Shown here in pieces: positions 7,094 through 15,397 of a stretch of DNA of 21,527 bases. The stretch is from an uncultured Pseudomonadota bacterium. GTDB taxonomy: Bacteria > Pseudomonadota > Gammaproteobacteria > Burkholderiales > Burkholderiaceae_C. Position 1 is the first letter of the stretch; every line of letters begins with the position of its first letter. The stretch is taken from positions 1 to 21,527 of the forward strand of contig ONTY01000010.1 in assembly GCA_900320815.1 (NCBI GenBank), given 5' to 3'. The translations under genes and the position numbers were made by a program. A model generated the notes under the pieces. The model was not told where the DNA came from. It made no database searches and saw only the letters and a list, made by a program, of their open reading frames with translations.

Positions 7094-8224
7094 ATGACTG
7101 CACGACTTTTCTCCCCCCTGCGCGTAGGCCGCATGGAGCTGTCCACGCGCGTTGTGATGGCACCGCTCACGCGCAGCCGCGCGCCCGGCGGCATTCCCAC
7201 TGAATCAATGGCGCGCTACTACGCGCAGCGCGCCAACCCGGACACGGGCGCCTCGCTCATCATCAGCGAAGGCGCCGGTATGGCACCGCGCGCCTTTGGC
7301 TATGTGGACGTGCCCGGCATCTACAACGAAGCACACGCCGCCGGCTGGAAACTCGTCACCGACGCCGTGCACGAGCAAGGCGGGCGCATCTTCTGCCAGC
7401 TCTGGCACGTGGGGCGCGTCTCGCACACCAGCCTGCAGCCCAAGGAAGGCGCGCCCGTCGCGCCATCTGCCATTCGCGCCGAGGCGCAAACCTGGGTGCC
7501 CGCCGCTGGCGGCGCATCCGGCGGCTTTCAGATGGCCAGCGAGCCGCGCGAGTTGATGTTCACGGAAATCTCCGAGGTGGTGCGCAACTTCGCTGCCGCC
7601 GCGCGCCTGGCTGTGGACGAGGCAGGCTTTGACGGCGTGGAAATCCACGGCGCCAACGGCTACCTGATTGACCAGTTCCTCAAAAGCAGCGCCAACCAGC
7701 GCAGCGACAGCTACGGCGGCGACATTGAGGGGCGCTGCCATTTCCCGCTGGACGTGATTCGCGCCGTGGTCAAGGCGGTGGGCGGCGCACGCGTCGGGCT
7801 GCGCATCTCCCCCGTCTCGCCTGTGAACGGCATCGGCTCCGACCCCGAAGCGCAGCCGCTTTTTGAGCACCTGCTGCGCGAAGCTGGCCCCTCGCAACTG
7901 GCGTACGTGCACGTTGTGGAAGGCGCCACCGGCGGCGCACGCGAGCTGCCGCAAGCCTTTGACTACAAGGCACTGTGCGCTGCCTGGCGCGACGGCGGCG
8001 CGCAAGGCGCCTGGATGGTCAACAACGGCTACAACGCAGAGATGGCCGAGCAGGCGCTTGCCGCTGGCCCCGCCGAACTCGTCGCCTTTGGCCGCCCCTT
8101 CATTGCCAACCCTGACCTGGCGGCGCGCATGGAGCGCGGCGGCCCATTCAACGAAATTGACCGCAGCCGCCTCTACGGCGGCGGCGATGCGGGCTATCTG
8201 GACTACCCCGCGCTGGACGCCTGA
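7094..8224 (+). CDS. old yellow enzyme, NADH:flavin oxidoreductase (NemA-like)
   Basis: This is a 376-residue FMN-dependent ene-reductase of the old yellow enzyme family, cytoplasmic and of usual length. The N-terminus LFSPLRVGRMEL and VMAPLTRSRA forms the first barrel strand and FMN contact. ISEGAGMAPRAFGY follows, then FCQLWHVGRVSH. The substrate-binding His/Asn pair lies in VEIHGANGYLIDQFL, next to the family signature SSANQRSDSYGG. FGRPFIANPDLAARM is the phosphate-binding end. It reduces activated alkenes or nitro compounds using NAD(P)H; the natural substrate is not readable. ATG 7094 has AAGGAG 14-19 nt upstream and follows a purine-rich leader; longer in-frame starts have no family match. 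A CATAAT at 7010-7015 may be a -10. No TetR-type regulator is adjacent. A strong terminator follows. Confidence 0.93.
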   Translation: MTARLFSPLRVGRMELSTRVVMAPLTRSRAPGGIPTESMARYYAQRANPDTGASLIISEGAGMAPRAFGYVDVPGIYNEAHAAGWKLVTDAVHEQGGRIFCQLWHVGRVSHTSLQPKEGAPVAPSAIRAEAQTWVPAAGGASGGFQMASEPRELMFTEISEVVRNFAAAARLAVDEAGFDGVEIHGANGYLIDQFLKSSANQRSDSYGGDIEGRCHFPLDVIRAVVKAVGGARVGLRISPVSPVNGIGSDPEAQPLFEHLLREAGPSQLAYVHVVEGATGGARELPQAFDYKALCAAWRDGGAQGAWMVNNGYNAEMAEQALAAGPAELVAFGRPFIANPDLAARMERGGPFNEIDRSRLYGGGDAGYLDYPALDA

Positions 8225-8251
8225 AAAGCCGCCTGCTGACACGCGCGCAAT

Positions 8252-8282
8252 AAAAAGCCTGCCTCAAAGGCAGGCTTTTTTG
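8252..8282. terminator. bidirectional terminator between converging genes
   Basis: Perfect stem AGCCTGCC (8256-8263) / GGCAGGCT (8269-8276), loop TCAAA, with AAAAA before it and a T run after it. It serves both the plus-strand flavin oxidoreductase and the minus-strand lipoprotein transcript. Confidence 0.9.
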
Positions 8283-8294
8283 TGGCAGCAGCAC

Positions 8295-8356
8295 CATACT
8301 CTGCTACATCATCTTTATCTACCGGCAACACACGCTGGCAATCAGGAAATACCCCA
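8295..8356 (-). repeat. dispersed GTAT/TTGCCGGCA repeat, copy 5
   Basis: Read on the minus strand: TGGGGTAT starts at 8356, directly after the lipoprotein TGA; then the diverged dyad TTGCCAGCG / TGCCGGTAG with a 5-nt gap; then after 18 nt CAGAGTATG (8303-8295). It lies between the stop codon and the terminator, so it is transcribed in the mRNA 3' end. Confidence 0.75.
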
Positions 8357-9628
8357 TCATCGCAGCACCTGGTCGCTCTTGAAGAAGTCAATCTCTTTTT
8401 GCGCCGCATCAATAGCTGCGCGAATACCCGGCAGCTCCTCGGCGGCAAACGCCGCATCGCCCGCCAATTCCTCAGCACTGCGGCGCCGCGCGCTGCCACT
8501 GGCTCCCACACGCTCTTGATACTGCGCCTGCCCCCCGGCAAACGCCGTCACCACCACAGAGCGTCCGTGCACCGCGTGCGTGAACACCTCGGAGCCATCG
8601 GCGCTATCTACCTCCAGCACCCAGCTCTGGATGGGCGCCTCACTTTCAGGCGCGTACGCCAACGCGCCTTGCGCGTCCAGCGCCAGCACTGCGCGCTGCT
8701 GGCGCGTATACACAATGCGCGTGGGGTGCGAAAAATCAATGCGTGTCAGCGTCTGCACACCGGCACTGCTGCCAGCGGCAGTTTGTGGCTCTTCTGATTG
8801 AGGCGCCGGTGCTGTTTCATGAGCTTGTTCGCCGGATTTTTCTTCGGCCTCATCGTGCGCTTTTTCTGCTGCACTGGCCGCATCCAGCGCGGCATCGGCG
8901 GCATCGCCTGCCGCAGAAGCCGCCGATGCCGGTGCATCAGGCGCCGTAGCCGCAGCAGCATTTGCGGCCTGCTCTGCTGGTGGCGCCGGCGCATCGTCCT
9001 CCTCAGGCGCGTCCGCCGCCATCTGTGCCATTGGCGCATCAGGCGCGACCTGATATTCAAAGTTATGCACCACCAGACCCGGTTGCAAATCGCGCAAAAC
9101 AATACGGTCAAAACTGCCGTCTTCGCGGTAAGTAAACCAGCGCCGGCTGCCCTCGCCATTGGCCGACAACGCCCCGCAAGTTTGCGGCGAGGTCAAAAAC
9201 GGCGCACTGCGCGCGCCGCCTGTGGCGGCAAAAAAATCCTGCACCACACATTCATCCAGCGCCGTGCGTCCCAAAATCACGCGCGAATACTTTGCCAAAC
9301 TCTTTTCCTGCACCGGCGGATACGCCCCCTGTGCGTCCTCCCCAAAATGGCGCACGCTGCGCCCATCGCGCTGCGTCATGCGTGAGCGCACATACGCTGC
9401 ATTCACGCCCAGCTCATTTTGAATAGAAAATCCATCGGGCAATTGCAGCAGCGCCGGCGTGCGCGCTGCCAGTGGCGAAGTCGCGCCACTGCCATCCGTG
9501 GCCAGCAGCGGTGCATCCACAGCGCACCCGCCCAAAATGGCAGCAAACGCCGCTGCCGCCAACGGTGCAACAATGCGAACCGAAGGATAAGTGGGGAAAA
9601 AGGTGGAAGTTTTCTTTGCCTGCATCAT
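8357..9628 (-). CDS. uncharacterised lipoprotein with Ala/Glu-rich segment
   Basis: I do not recognise this 423-residue protein. It starts MMQAKKTSTFFPTYPSVRIV, and a hydrophobic stretch ends in ILGGC, a lipobox with Cys35, so it should be a lipoprotein. An ordered first part (to about residue 210) includes the paired cysteines of LDECVVQDFF and SPQTCGALS. A long Ala/Pro/Glu/Asp-rich linker (about 210-300) follows. A second ordered part opens LTRIDFSHPTRIVYTRQQRA and ends in a charged helix (RAAIDAAQKEIDFFKSDQ). The start ATG 9628-9626 overlaps the TGA of the Sel1 gene as ATGATG, with AGGA just upstream, so the two are translationally coupled. It is the last gene of the rpmH-yidC unit, followed by a repeat and a terminator. 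An upstream in-frame ATG at 9682 would lack a signal sequence. Confidence 0.75.
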   Translation of the reverse strand: MMQAKKTSTFFPTYPSVRIVAPLAAAAFAAILGGCAVDAPLLATDGSGATSPLAARTPALLQLPDGFSIQNELGVNAAYVRSRMTQRDGRSVRHFGEDAQGAYPPVQEKSLAKYSRVILGRTALDECVVQDFFAATGGARSAPFLTSPQTCGALSANGEGSRRWFTYREDGSFDRIVLRDLQPGLVVHNFEYQVAPDAPMAQMAADAPEEDDAPAPPAEQAANAAAATAPDAPASAASAAGDAADAALDAASAAEKAHDEAEEKSGEQAHETAPAPQSEEPQTAAGSSAGVQTLTRIDFSHPTRIVYTRQQRAVLALDAQGALAYAPESEAPIQSWVLEVDSADGSEVFTHAVHGRSVVVTAFAGGQAQYQERVGASGSARRRSAEELAGDAAFAAEELPGIRAAIDAAQKEIDFFKSDQVLR

Positions 9629-11370
9629 TCTTTTTCCTGTGGCAGCGCGCCAGCGCGCGCGGGGAGAATTTGCATGACGCACTCCTCATAATACGCTTGC
9701 GTCGCCCGCTGCACCTGTGCGCCATACTCTTCACTCTGCGACTGCTGCAGCCGCATTTCGTAGGGGATATTCAATGCAGCGCGCGCCCGCGCATCAGCAG
9801 CATTGAACCTGGGGGTGAGCAGCGTGCCAATATCGACCATATCCAGCCCGCGGCGCAAGAGCTTTTGCACCATCCTCGGACGCGCAGCATCAAACTCGCG
9901 CTCATTTTCAGCCAAAAACAGCCGCAATTCATATTCCGACAGTGCCGAAGAATACACAGCACACAACTGCGCCCCACGCGGCGCAGCGACAGTTGCAGGG
10001 GCGCTGGCGGGCGCAGCAGCCTGAAGCGGCTCAAGCGATGACTTCGGTATCTCTTGCGCGCCCGCAGAAGATTCGGGCATCACAGTTATTTTCACCGGAG
10101 TATCCAAAACATCAGGTGCACTGGCTGGCATTGCCGGCTCAATGGATTCTTTGGGTATCTCTTGCGCGCCCGCAGAAGATGCGGGTATCACAGTTATTTT
10201 CACCGGAGTATCTAAAACGTCAGGCGCACTGGCTGGCACTGCCGGCTCAATAGATTCTTTTGGTATCTCTTGTGCGCCCGCAGAAGATGCGGGCATCACA
10301 GTTATTTTCACCGGAGTATCCAAAACGTCAGGCGCACTGGCTGGCACTGCCGGTTCAATGGATTCTTTGTGTATCTCTTGCGCGCCCGCAGAAGATGCGG
10401 GCACCACCTCTTGCAGCAATTGGGTATCTGGAATGGCAGCAGCACCAGGAGCGGGTACAGGCTCCGCCGCTGCCGCGACTGTCTCCAGTTTTTCTTCCAG
10501 TTGTTTGCCCAGATTTTCAGGCGGCAGCGTTTTTTCCTCCTCTGGCGCGGCCAATGCAATTGGAGCAGAAGCCGCATCCAATTGCGCCTGCTGCAACTCT
10601 TTTTGCATTTCTGGCTGCGGCAGCATGATGGTTGGCGCAGCCGGCTGGTTTTCTTCGCGCACCAGCAAATTGGGTGCAGCAGAGTTTCCGGGCAGCGCCA
10701 ATTCAGATATTTTCAGGCCGCCACTGGCGGCCTCTGGAGCGGGCATGGGCAGCGGCACGGCTTGTGCCGTCTCTGCCGCAGCAGGCGAAGGCTGCAGCGC
10801 AGCTTTTGCACTCGCTTCGCTGGCGACGATATTTTCCAGCGCCACGCAGGCGGCGGCAACGCCGCTGCCGCACAGGTCAAGCAGCCAGCGCCGTTCACGC
10901 TCCGAAGGCTGGCGGCGCTCTGGCGGCACGCCTGCTTTATCAGCCCAAAAAGCGGCTTTGGCATGGTCGCCGCGCTGGCCATAAATGCCCATCAGAGTTT
11001 TTGCGGCGTCTCTGTCGCCATTAATTGCTGATTTTTCCAGCCAGGCGATACCCTGCGCTTCGTCGTGCGGCACGTCGCTGCCCGCCAGATACATCAGCCC
11101 CAGGTTGTATTGCGCAGCGGCATCGCCATTTTCTGCGGCGCGCTGCATCCATTGCACGCCTTTTTGCCGGTTTTGTGCCACACCGCCAGCGCCTCGGTAA
11201 TAGATATACGCCAGCGTGCGCTGCGCCTGCGCATTGCCCTGATTTGCCTGCTCCAGGCAGGCTTGCTCATTGAGGTGGTTGGGGTCGCACAGCGCGGCGG
11301 CGTGTGCCACAGCCGCGCACAGCGCGAGGGCGGCGGCAGTTATCAGGCGGGCAATGGCGCTTGCAGGCAT
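9625..11370 (-). CDS. secreted Sel1-repeat protein with 36-residue tandem repeats
   Basis: This 581-residue protein has a signal peptide (ITAAALALCAAVAHA, cut near residue 24). Two to three Sel1-like (TPR-type) repeats follow (about residues 45-140): AQRTLAYIYYRGAGGVAQNR, AAQYNLGLMYLAGSDVPHDE and DAAKTLMGIYGQRGDHAKAA. Such repeats bind partner proteins in the periplasm. A long disordered Pro/Ala/Glu segment contains a 36-residue unit repeated about 3.5 times (residues about 324-448). A C-terminal ordered part (LCAVYSSALSEYELRLFLAE ... LDMVDIGTLLTPRFNAADAR) is unlike any family I know. I chose ATG 11370, which fits the signal peptide and has AAGGA upstream; ATG 11394 also exists. It sits 30 nt after yidC, where mnmE would normally be, and is coupled to the lipoprotein gene, suggesting a joint envelope function (inference). 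Confidence 0.8.
   Translation of the reverse strand: MPASAIARLITAAALALCAAVAHAAALCDPNHLNEQACLEQANQGNAQAQRTLAYIYYRGAGGVAQNRQKGVQWMQRAAENGDAAAQYNLGLMYLAGSDVPHDEAQGIAWLEKSAINGDRDAAKTLMGIYGQRGDHAKAAFWADKAGVPPERRQPSERERRWLLDLCGSGVAAACVALENIVASEASAKAALQPSPAAAETAQAVPLPMPAPEAASGGLKISELALPGNSAAPNLLVREENQPAAPTIMLPQPEMQKELQQAQLDAASAPIALAAPEEEKTLPPENLGKQLEEKLETVAAAAEPVPAPGAAAIPDTQLLQEVVPASSAGAQEIHKESIEPAVPASAPDVLDTPVKITVMPASSAGAQEIPKESIEPAVPASAPDVLDTPVKITVIPASSAGAQEIPKESIEPAMPASAPDVLDTPVKITVMPESSAGAQEIPKSSLEPLQAAAPASAPATVAAPRGAQLCAVYSSALSEYELRLFLAENEREFDAARPRMVQKLLRRGLDMVDIGTLLTPRFNAADARARAALNIPYEMRLQQSQSEEYGAQVQRATQAYYEECVMQILPARAGALPQEKE
10026..10400 (-). repeat. 108-bp coding tandem repeat
   Basis: Units begin at 10051, 10159, 10267 and 10375 (the last partial), exactly 108 nt apart and nearly identical in DNA. 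They encode a unit with ASSAGAQEIPKESIEPAVPA followed by SAPDVLDTPVKITV. Near-identity at silent positions points to recent expansion or copy-number slippage. Confidence 0.9.
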
Positions 11371-11400
11371 GGCGGGCACACGTCCTTTGCACATAAACTT

Positions 11401-12989
11401 TTAAAATTTTGGCAAATTGAATTGCGGCGGCACACCCATACGGCGATTAATAATCCACTGCTGGATGATGGTCAGCACGTTGTTGGTCAACCAGTAGAGC
11501 ACCAGGCCAGAGGGGAAGAAGAAAAACATTACGCTGAACATCAGCGGCATGAACCACATCATTTTCGCCTGCGTGGGGTCAGGCGGCTGCGGGTTGAGCG
11601 CCGTCTGCAGCAATGTGGTGACCGTCATCAAAATGGGCAAAATGAAATATGGGTCGCGCGCCGAGAGGTCGTGAATCCAGCCCATCCAGGGGGCGCCGCG
11701 CATTTCCACGCTCGACAGCAGCACCCAGTAGAGTGCAATAAAGACCGGGATTTGCACAATCATGGGCAGGCAGCCGCCCATGGGGTTGACTTTTTCTTCG
11801 CGGTAAATCCGCATCATTTCCTGCTGCATTTGCGCCGGGTTGTCGGCGTAGCGTTCGCGCAATTGCGTGATGCGCGGGTTGATGGCTTTCATTTTTGCCA
11901 TGCTGGCATACGCCTTGGCGTTGAGCCAGTAAAAGGCAATTTTCAGCAGCAGCACCAGCGCGATGATGGACCAGCCCCAGTTGCCCAGGATGCGGTGCAG
12001 CAGACGCAGCAGTTTATAGAGAGGTTTGGAAACCGCGCGTCAATGCTGTGCGTGGCACCCGGGGCAATCGATGTGGCACCCAATATGGAACCGGCGGAAT
12101 ACAGGGTGCCGTCTTTGCGCACGAAGTTGCTGCGCGGCGTGCCTTCGGCGGGCAGCCAGGCACTGGCGAAATAGTGCTGCACCATTGCGACCCAGCCGCC
12201 TGAGGTGTCGCGCACAAAATCGGCCTTGCCTTTGTCAATATCGTCAAATCCCGCTTTCTGGAACTTTTGCTCCGGGCTGTAAAAGGCTGGACCGGTAAAG
12301 GTGGAATAAAAGCCGGTTTCGCCACCGGGTTTGCCGCCGTCGCGCACAAGCTGCATATACATCTGCGGCGTCAGCGACTGGCCACTGGTGTTGGTGATGT
12401 CGTGGCGCACGCCAATGGCGTATTCGCCACGGCGCAGGGTGTAGGTTTTCACCAGCCGCAGCCCGCCGGCATCCGGCGCCTCAAAGCGCAGCTGCATTTC
12501 GCCGGCGCCATCGGCCAGATGGCGTGGGCCAGAAAAGCGCATCAGCGTTTTGTGCGTGGGGAAAGCGCCGCTGCCGCCCAACAGCCCGGTTTGCGCCTGG
12601 TAGGTGCGCGCGGGCGAGTTGTCCAGAAGCACGAAAGGCTGCCCATCGGCACCGATGTGTTTGAGAAACTCGCTGCGCACCAGCGAGCCGCCAGCGGTGT
12701 CAAACGTCAGCCGCAGCACGTCGGTGTCTACCGTGATGAGTTCGCCGCCCGTGGCTTCGGGCACGGCAGCCACAGGCGCGGCGGGCAGCCCGGGCACCGC
12801 AGCGGGCGGCGGCGACACGCTGGCGCTGCCCGCAGTTGGCACGCCCGCTGGCGCCGGGGCGCTGCCAGCGGCTTGCGGTGGAGGCGTAAACATGCCAGGG
12901 CGCCCCTTATGGAGCTGCCAGTTGTTCCACAGCATCAGCAGCGAAAAAATGAAAACCACCCAGAGGGCGGTGCGGCGGATGTCATTCAT
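11401..12989 (-). pseudogene. yidC: yidC, broken by an internal deletion and frameshift
   Basis: YidC inserts proteins into the inner membrane, alone or with Sec. The first part (12989 to about 12028, 321 residues) has the N-terminal anchor ALWVVFIFSLLMLWNNWQLH and the periplasmic P1 domain ending [12 protein letters not shown]. The second part (from about 12027, in another frame) has [20 protein letters not shown], then [20 protein letters not shown], the conserved [20 protein letters not shown], and the last membrane helices ending PQFNLPKF. Between IDARF and KPLY, family members have about 27 residues (a GPQEEKK-to-DYGW segment) that are missing here, and the frame changes. As written, the first frame runs out at 11943 and a TGA (12042-12040) precedes the second. 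YidC is normally essential, so an assembly or sequencing error is a serious alternative. The start ATG 12989 overlaps the end of yidD by 8 nt. Confidence 0.88.
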
Positions 12990-13254
12990 GGCGGGCGGGG
13001 CGCGCAGCGGCGCAGGAAAAATGGCGGAAGAAAACGGGCGGCTGCGCGGGCACGGGGTCGCGCCCGCCCGCACACCAAGGATGGCAGCGCGCCAGCCGGC
13101 ACGCTGCCAGATAGCTGCCAGCAGCGGCACCGTGGCGCTCGAGCGCCTCAATGGCATAGCGCGAACACGTTGGCTCAAAGCGGCAGGCACTGCCCAGCCA
13201 CGGCGAGAGCAGCAAGCGGTAGGCACGCACAGCGGCAATCAGGATACGGCGCAT
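12982..13254 (-). CDS. yidD: membrane protein insertion efficiency factor YidD
   Basis: This 90-residue protein has the family layout: an amphipathic N-terminal helix ([20 protein letters not shown]) followed by the signature [20 protein letters not shown] and a third conserved Cys in [11 protein letters not shown]. YidD aids YidC-dependent insertion at the inner membrane. ATG 13254 lies inside the end of rnpA (16-nt overlap), and its TGA at 12982-12984 lies just past the yidC ATG, the usual tight order. The long upstream extension in this frame is only the antisense-free shadow of rnpA. Its expected partner YidC is broken here. Confidence 0.95.
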   Translation of the reverse strand: MRRILIAAVRAYRLLLSPWLGSACRFEPTCSRYAIEALERHGAAAGSYLAACRLARCHPWCAGGRDPVPAQPPVFFRHFSCAAARPARHE

Positions 13255-13619
13255 GGCGGCTGGCTGGCGATGCAGGCGGCGGCACGCTGCCACAGCTCGT
13301 GCAGTTCGGCGCGCACTGCGCGGCGCAGGGCGGGCGAAGTGGCGCTGGGAAACAGCTGCGGCGCAAACGCCGCACGCAGCCGCACCAAATACATGCCAGC
13401 GGGCAGCGGTGGCTGCTGTGCGCAGCCGCTGGCGTAAATCTGTCGCCGAATCGCGTTGCGCGTGACAGCGCGACGCGCCCAGCGTTTTGGCGTGGCAGCA
13501 CCCAGCCACAGCACACCATCGCCTGCGGCGGCGTGGTGCAGCACAAAGTGTCGCGTGCGCGCACACGGCGCCTGAGCGAGCAGGCACTCAAACTGCACGC
13601 GGCGGCACAGGCGCTGCAT
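13239..13619 (-). CDS. rnpA: ribonuclease P protein component
   Basis: This 126-residue basic protein pairs with RNase P RNA to mature tRNA 5' ends. The family motif is visible as [20 protein letters not shown], preceded by the strand [12 protein letters not shown] and followed by [11 protein letters not shown] chose ATG 13619 ([16 protein letters not shown]); a longer frame from 13688 would overlap rpmH and adds no family sequence. It lies 28 nt after rpmH and overlaps yidD, so it is in the rpmH operon. Confidence 0.93.
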   Translation of the reverse strand: MQRLCRRVQFECLLAQAPCARTRHFVLHHAAAGDGVLWLGAATPKRWARRAVTRNAIRRQIYASGCAQQPPLPAGMYLVRLRAAFAPQLFPSATSPALRRAVRAELHELWQRAAACIASQPPCAVS

Positions 13620-13647
13620 GGCGGGCAAAAAAAGAAAGGGGGTGCGC

Positions 13648-13782
13648 TTAGACAGCCAAGCGTTTGCGGCCTTTGGCGCGGCGTGCATTGATGACCTTGC
13701 GACCGCCGCGCGTGCGCATACGCACCAGGAAGCCGTGCGTGCGTGCGCGGCGCGTTTTGGAGGGTTGGTACGTGCGTTTCAT
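13648..13782 (-). CDS. rpmH: 50S ribosomal protein L34
   Basis: This complete 44-residue protein is an almost canonical bacterial L34: [20 protein letters not shown], then R-M-R-T-R-G-G-R-K and the basic C-terminus [11 protein letters not shown]. It is the first gene of the minus-strand unit with rnpA, yidD and yidC. AAAGGAA lies about 8 nt before ATG 13782. The upstream leader has a -10-like GATAAT at 13855-13850 and a hairpin with a T tract at 13815-13836, so its expression may be attenuated. Confidence 0.98.
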   Translation of the reverse strand: MKRTYQPSKTRRARTHGFLVRMRTRGGRKVINARRAKGRKRLAV

Positions 13783-13957
13783 AGAGCCAATTCCTTTCTG
13801 CTTTCTGTATGGTGAAAAAGACGGGGCTGCGCCCCGCAAAAAACTGTGCATTATCCTTCAAGCGCACACACGCCAGCGCCGCAGCGCCAGGGAGCGCGGC
13901 GGGCGCCGCTACAATCGTCGCCCGCCTTTGGACGGCACTCATCCACACGAGAGCACC
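13783..13957. promoter_or_regulatory. rpmH-dnaA divergent control region
   Basis: This 175-nt gap carries a TACAAT -10 candidate for dnaA (13910-13915, no good -35) and GATAAT for rpmH (13855-13850). oriC is often found here in related bacteria, but I see only one near-match DnaA box (TCATCCACA, 13940-13948, one mismatch to TTATCCACA) and a weak TTATCCTTC at 13851. There is no AT-rich unwinding repeat. Confidence 0.5.
13811..13843 (-). promoter_or_regulatory. attenuator-like hairpin in rpmH leader
   Basis: On the minus strand the stem CGGGGC/GCCCCG (13836-13822, 3-nt loop) is followed by TCTTTTT. It lies between a GATAAT -10 candidate (13855-13850) and the rpmH ATG (13782), so it would form in the leader RNA. 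Autogenous or L34-linked attenuation is inferred. The reverse reading on the plus strand has no T tract. Confidence 0.5.
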
Positions 13958-15370
13958 ATGCCCAGCACGCCAGCCGCAGCCGCCCCCACCACTCCCCCCA
14001 CCGCCTTCGCCCTCTGGCCCGCCTGCCTGGCGGAGCTGGAGCAGGAAATCCCCGCCGACTTGTTCAATGTCTGGATTCGCCCGCTGACCGCGCAACCTGG
14101 CAGCAGCAGCAGCCGTTTGACGCTGCAGGTGGCCAACAGCTTCAAACGCGACTGGGTGCGCCAGCAGTTTGGCGCGCGCATTGCCGACGTGATCGCGCGT
14201 GTGAGTGGGCACCCAGTGGCCATCGACCTGGCACTGGCGCCGCGTCCACAACAGCGGGCGCGCACCGCGCCAGCTGCCGCAGCGCAAGCACCAGCGGCTG
14301 CCGCAGCGCCGCCCGAAGAAGCGCCCAGCAGCGCAGCGCCGCTTGGCGCACACAGCCGCCTGAATGCGGCGCTGACCTTTGAGAGCCTTGTTGAAGGCAG
14401 CGCCAACCGCATGGCGCGCGCCGCCGGGCTGCACGTTGCCAGCGCGCCAGGCGGCACCTACAACCCGCTGTTTATCTACGGCGGCGTCGGGCTGGGCAAA
14501 ACGCACCTGATGCACGCTGTGGGCAACCGCCTGCTGGAAAACCGCCCGCAGGCGCGCGTGCTCTACACGCACGCCGAGCAATTCGTCTCGGACGTGGTGC
14601 GTTCCTACCAGCGCAAAACATTTGACGAGTTTCGCCACCGCTACCACCAGCTTGATTTGCTGCTTATTGACGATGTGCAGTTTTTTGCGGGTAAAGACAA
14701 AACACAGGAGGAGTTTTTCAACGCCTTCGAATCGCTGCTCAGCAAGCAAAGCCACATCGTGATGACCAGCGACACCTATCCCAAAGGGCTGACGGATATT
14801 AATCAGCGCCTTGTCTCGCGCTTTGATTCTGGGCTTTCTGTGGGTCTTGAGCCGCCGGAGCCAGAAATGCGTGTCGCCATTTTGATGAGCAAAGCTGCCG
14901 CTGAGGGGCTGGAACTGGCCGAAGACGTTGCATTTTTCATTGCCCGCGCCGTGCGCTCGAGCGTGCGCGAATTGGAAGGCGCGCTGCGCAAAGTGCTGGC
15001 GCACGCGCGCTTCAACCAGCGCGAGATTTCCGTGCCGCTGGCGCGCGAGGCACTGCGCGACTTGCTCAGCATCCAGGATCGGCAAATCAGCGTGGAAAAC
15101 ATCCAGAAAACCGTCGCCGACTTCTACAAAATTAAGGTCGCCGACATGTACAGCAAACGCCGGCCAGCCGGCATCGCGCGCCCGCGCCAAATTGCAATGT
15201 ACCTGGCGCGGGAGATGACGCAAAAAAGCCTGCCAGAAATTGGCGAGCTGTTTGGCGGGCGCGACCACTCCACCGTGCTGCACGCCGCGCGAAAAATTGC
15301 CGACGAACGCCAGCAGCAGCCCGAACTCAACCAACAGCTCCACGTGCTCGAACAAATGCTGCGGGGCTAA
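13958..15370 (+). CDS. dnaA: chromosomal replication initiator DnaA
   Basis: DnaA is the AAA+ ATPase that opens the origin. The 470-residue protein shows domain I ([20 protein letters not shown] and FNVWIRPL, about residues 17-100), an Ala/Pro-rich domain II linker (about 100-150), and domain III with Walker [16 protein letters not shown] (about 174), Walker [21 protein letters not shown] and the arginine-finger region [16 protein letters not shown]. Domain IV carries the DnaA-box-binding signature [18 protein letters not shown] near residue 432. ATG 13958 follows CGAGAG. It gives about 15 extra Pro/Ala residues before the usual domain I start, which is normal variation. Upstream in-frame sequence is antisense to rpmH. 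dnaN follows after 27 nt, so the pair is co-transcribed. Confidence 0.98.
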   Translation: MPSTPAAAAPTTPPTAFALWPACLAELEQEIPADLFNVWIRPLTAQPGSSSSRLTLQVANSFKRDWVRQQFGARIADVIARVSGHPVAIDLALAPRPQQRARTAPAAAAQAPAAAAAPPEEAPSSAAPLGAHSRLNAALTFESLVEGSANRMARAAGLHVASAPGGTYNPLFIYGGVGLGKTHLMHAVGNRLLENRPQARVLYTHAEQFVSDVVRSYQRKTFDEFRHRYHQLDLLLIDDVQFFAGKDKTQEEFFNAFESLLSKQSHIVMTSDTYPKGLTDINQRLVSRFDSGLSVGLEPPEPEMRVAILMSKAAAEGLELAEDVAFFIARAVRSSVRELEGALRKVLAHARFNQREISVPLAREALRDLLSIQDRQISVENIQKTVADFYKIKVADMYSKRRPAGIARPRQIAMYLAREMTQKSLPEIGELFGGRDHSTVLHAARKIADERQQQPELNQQLHVLEQMLRG

Positions 15371-15397
15371 AACCAGCGGATAAAGAGGACAATACCA

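Noticed and set aside
9159..9422. Small plus-strand frames opposite the lipoprotein
   Set aside because: No start context and no domain; they are shadows of the minus-strand gene.
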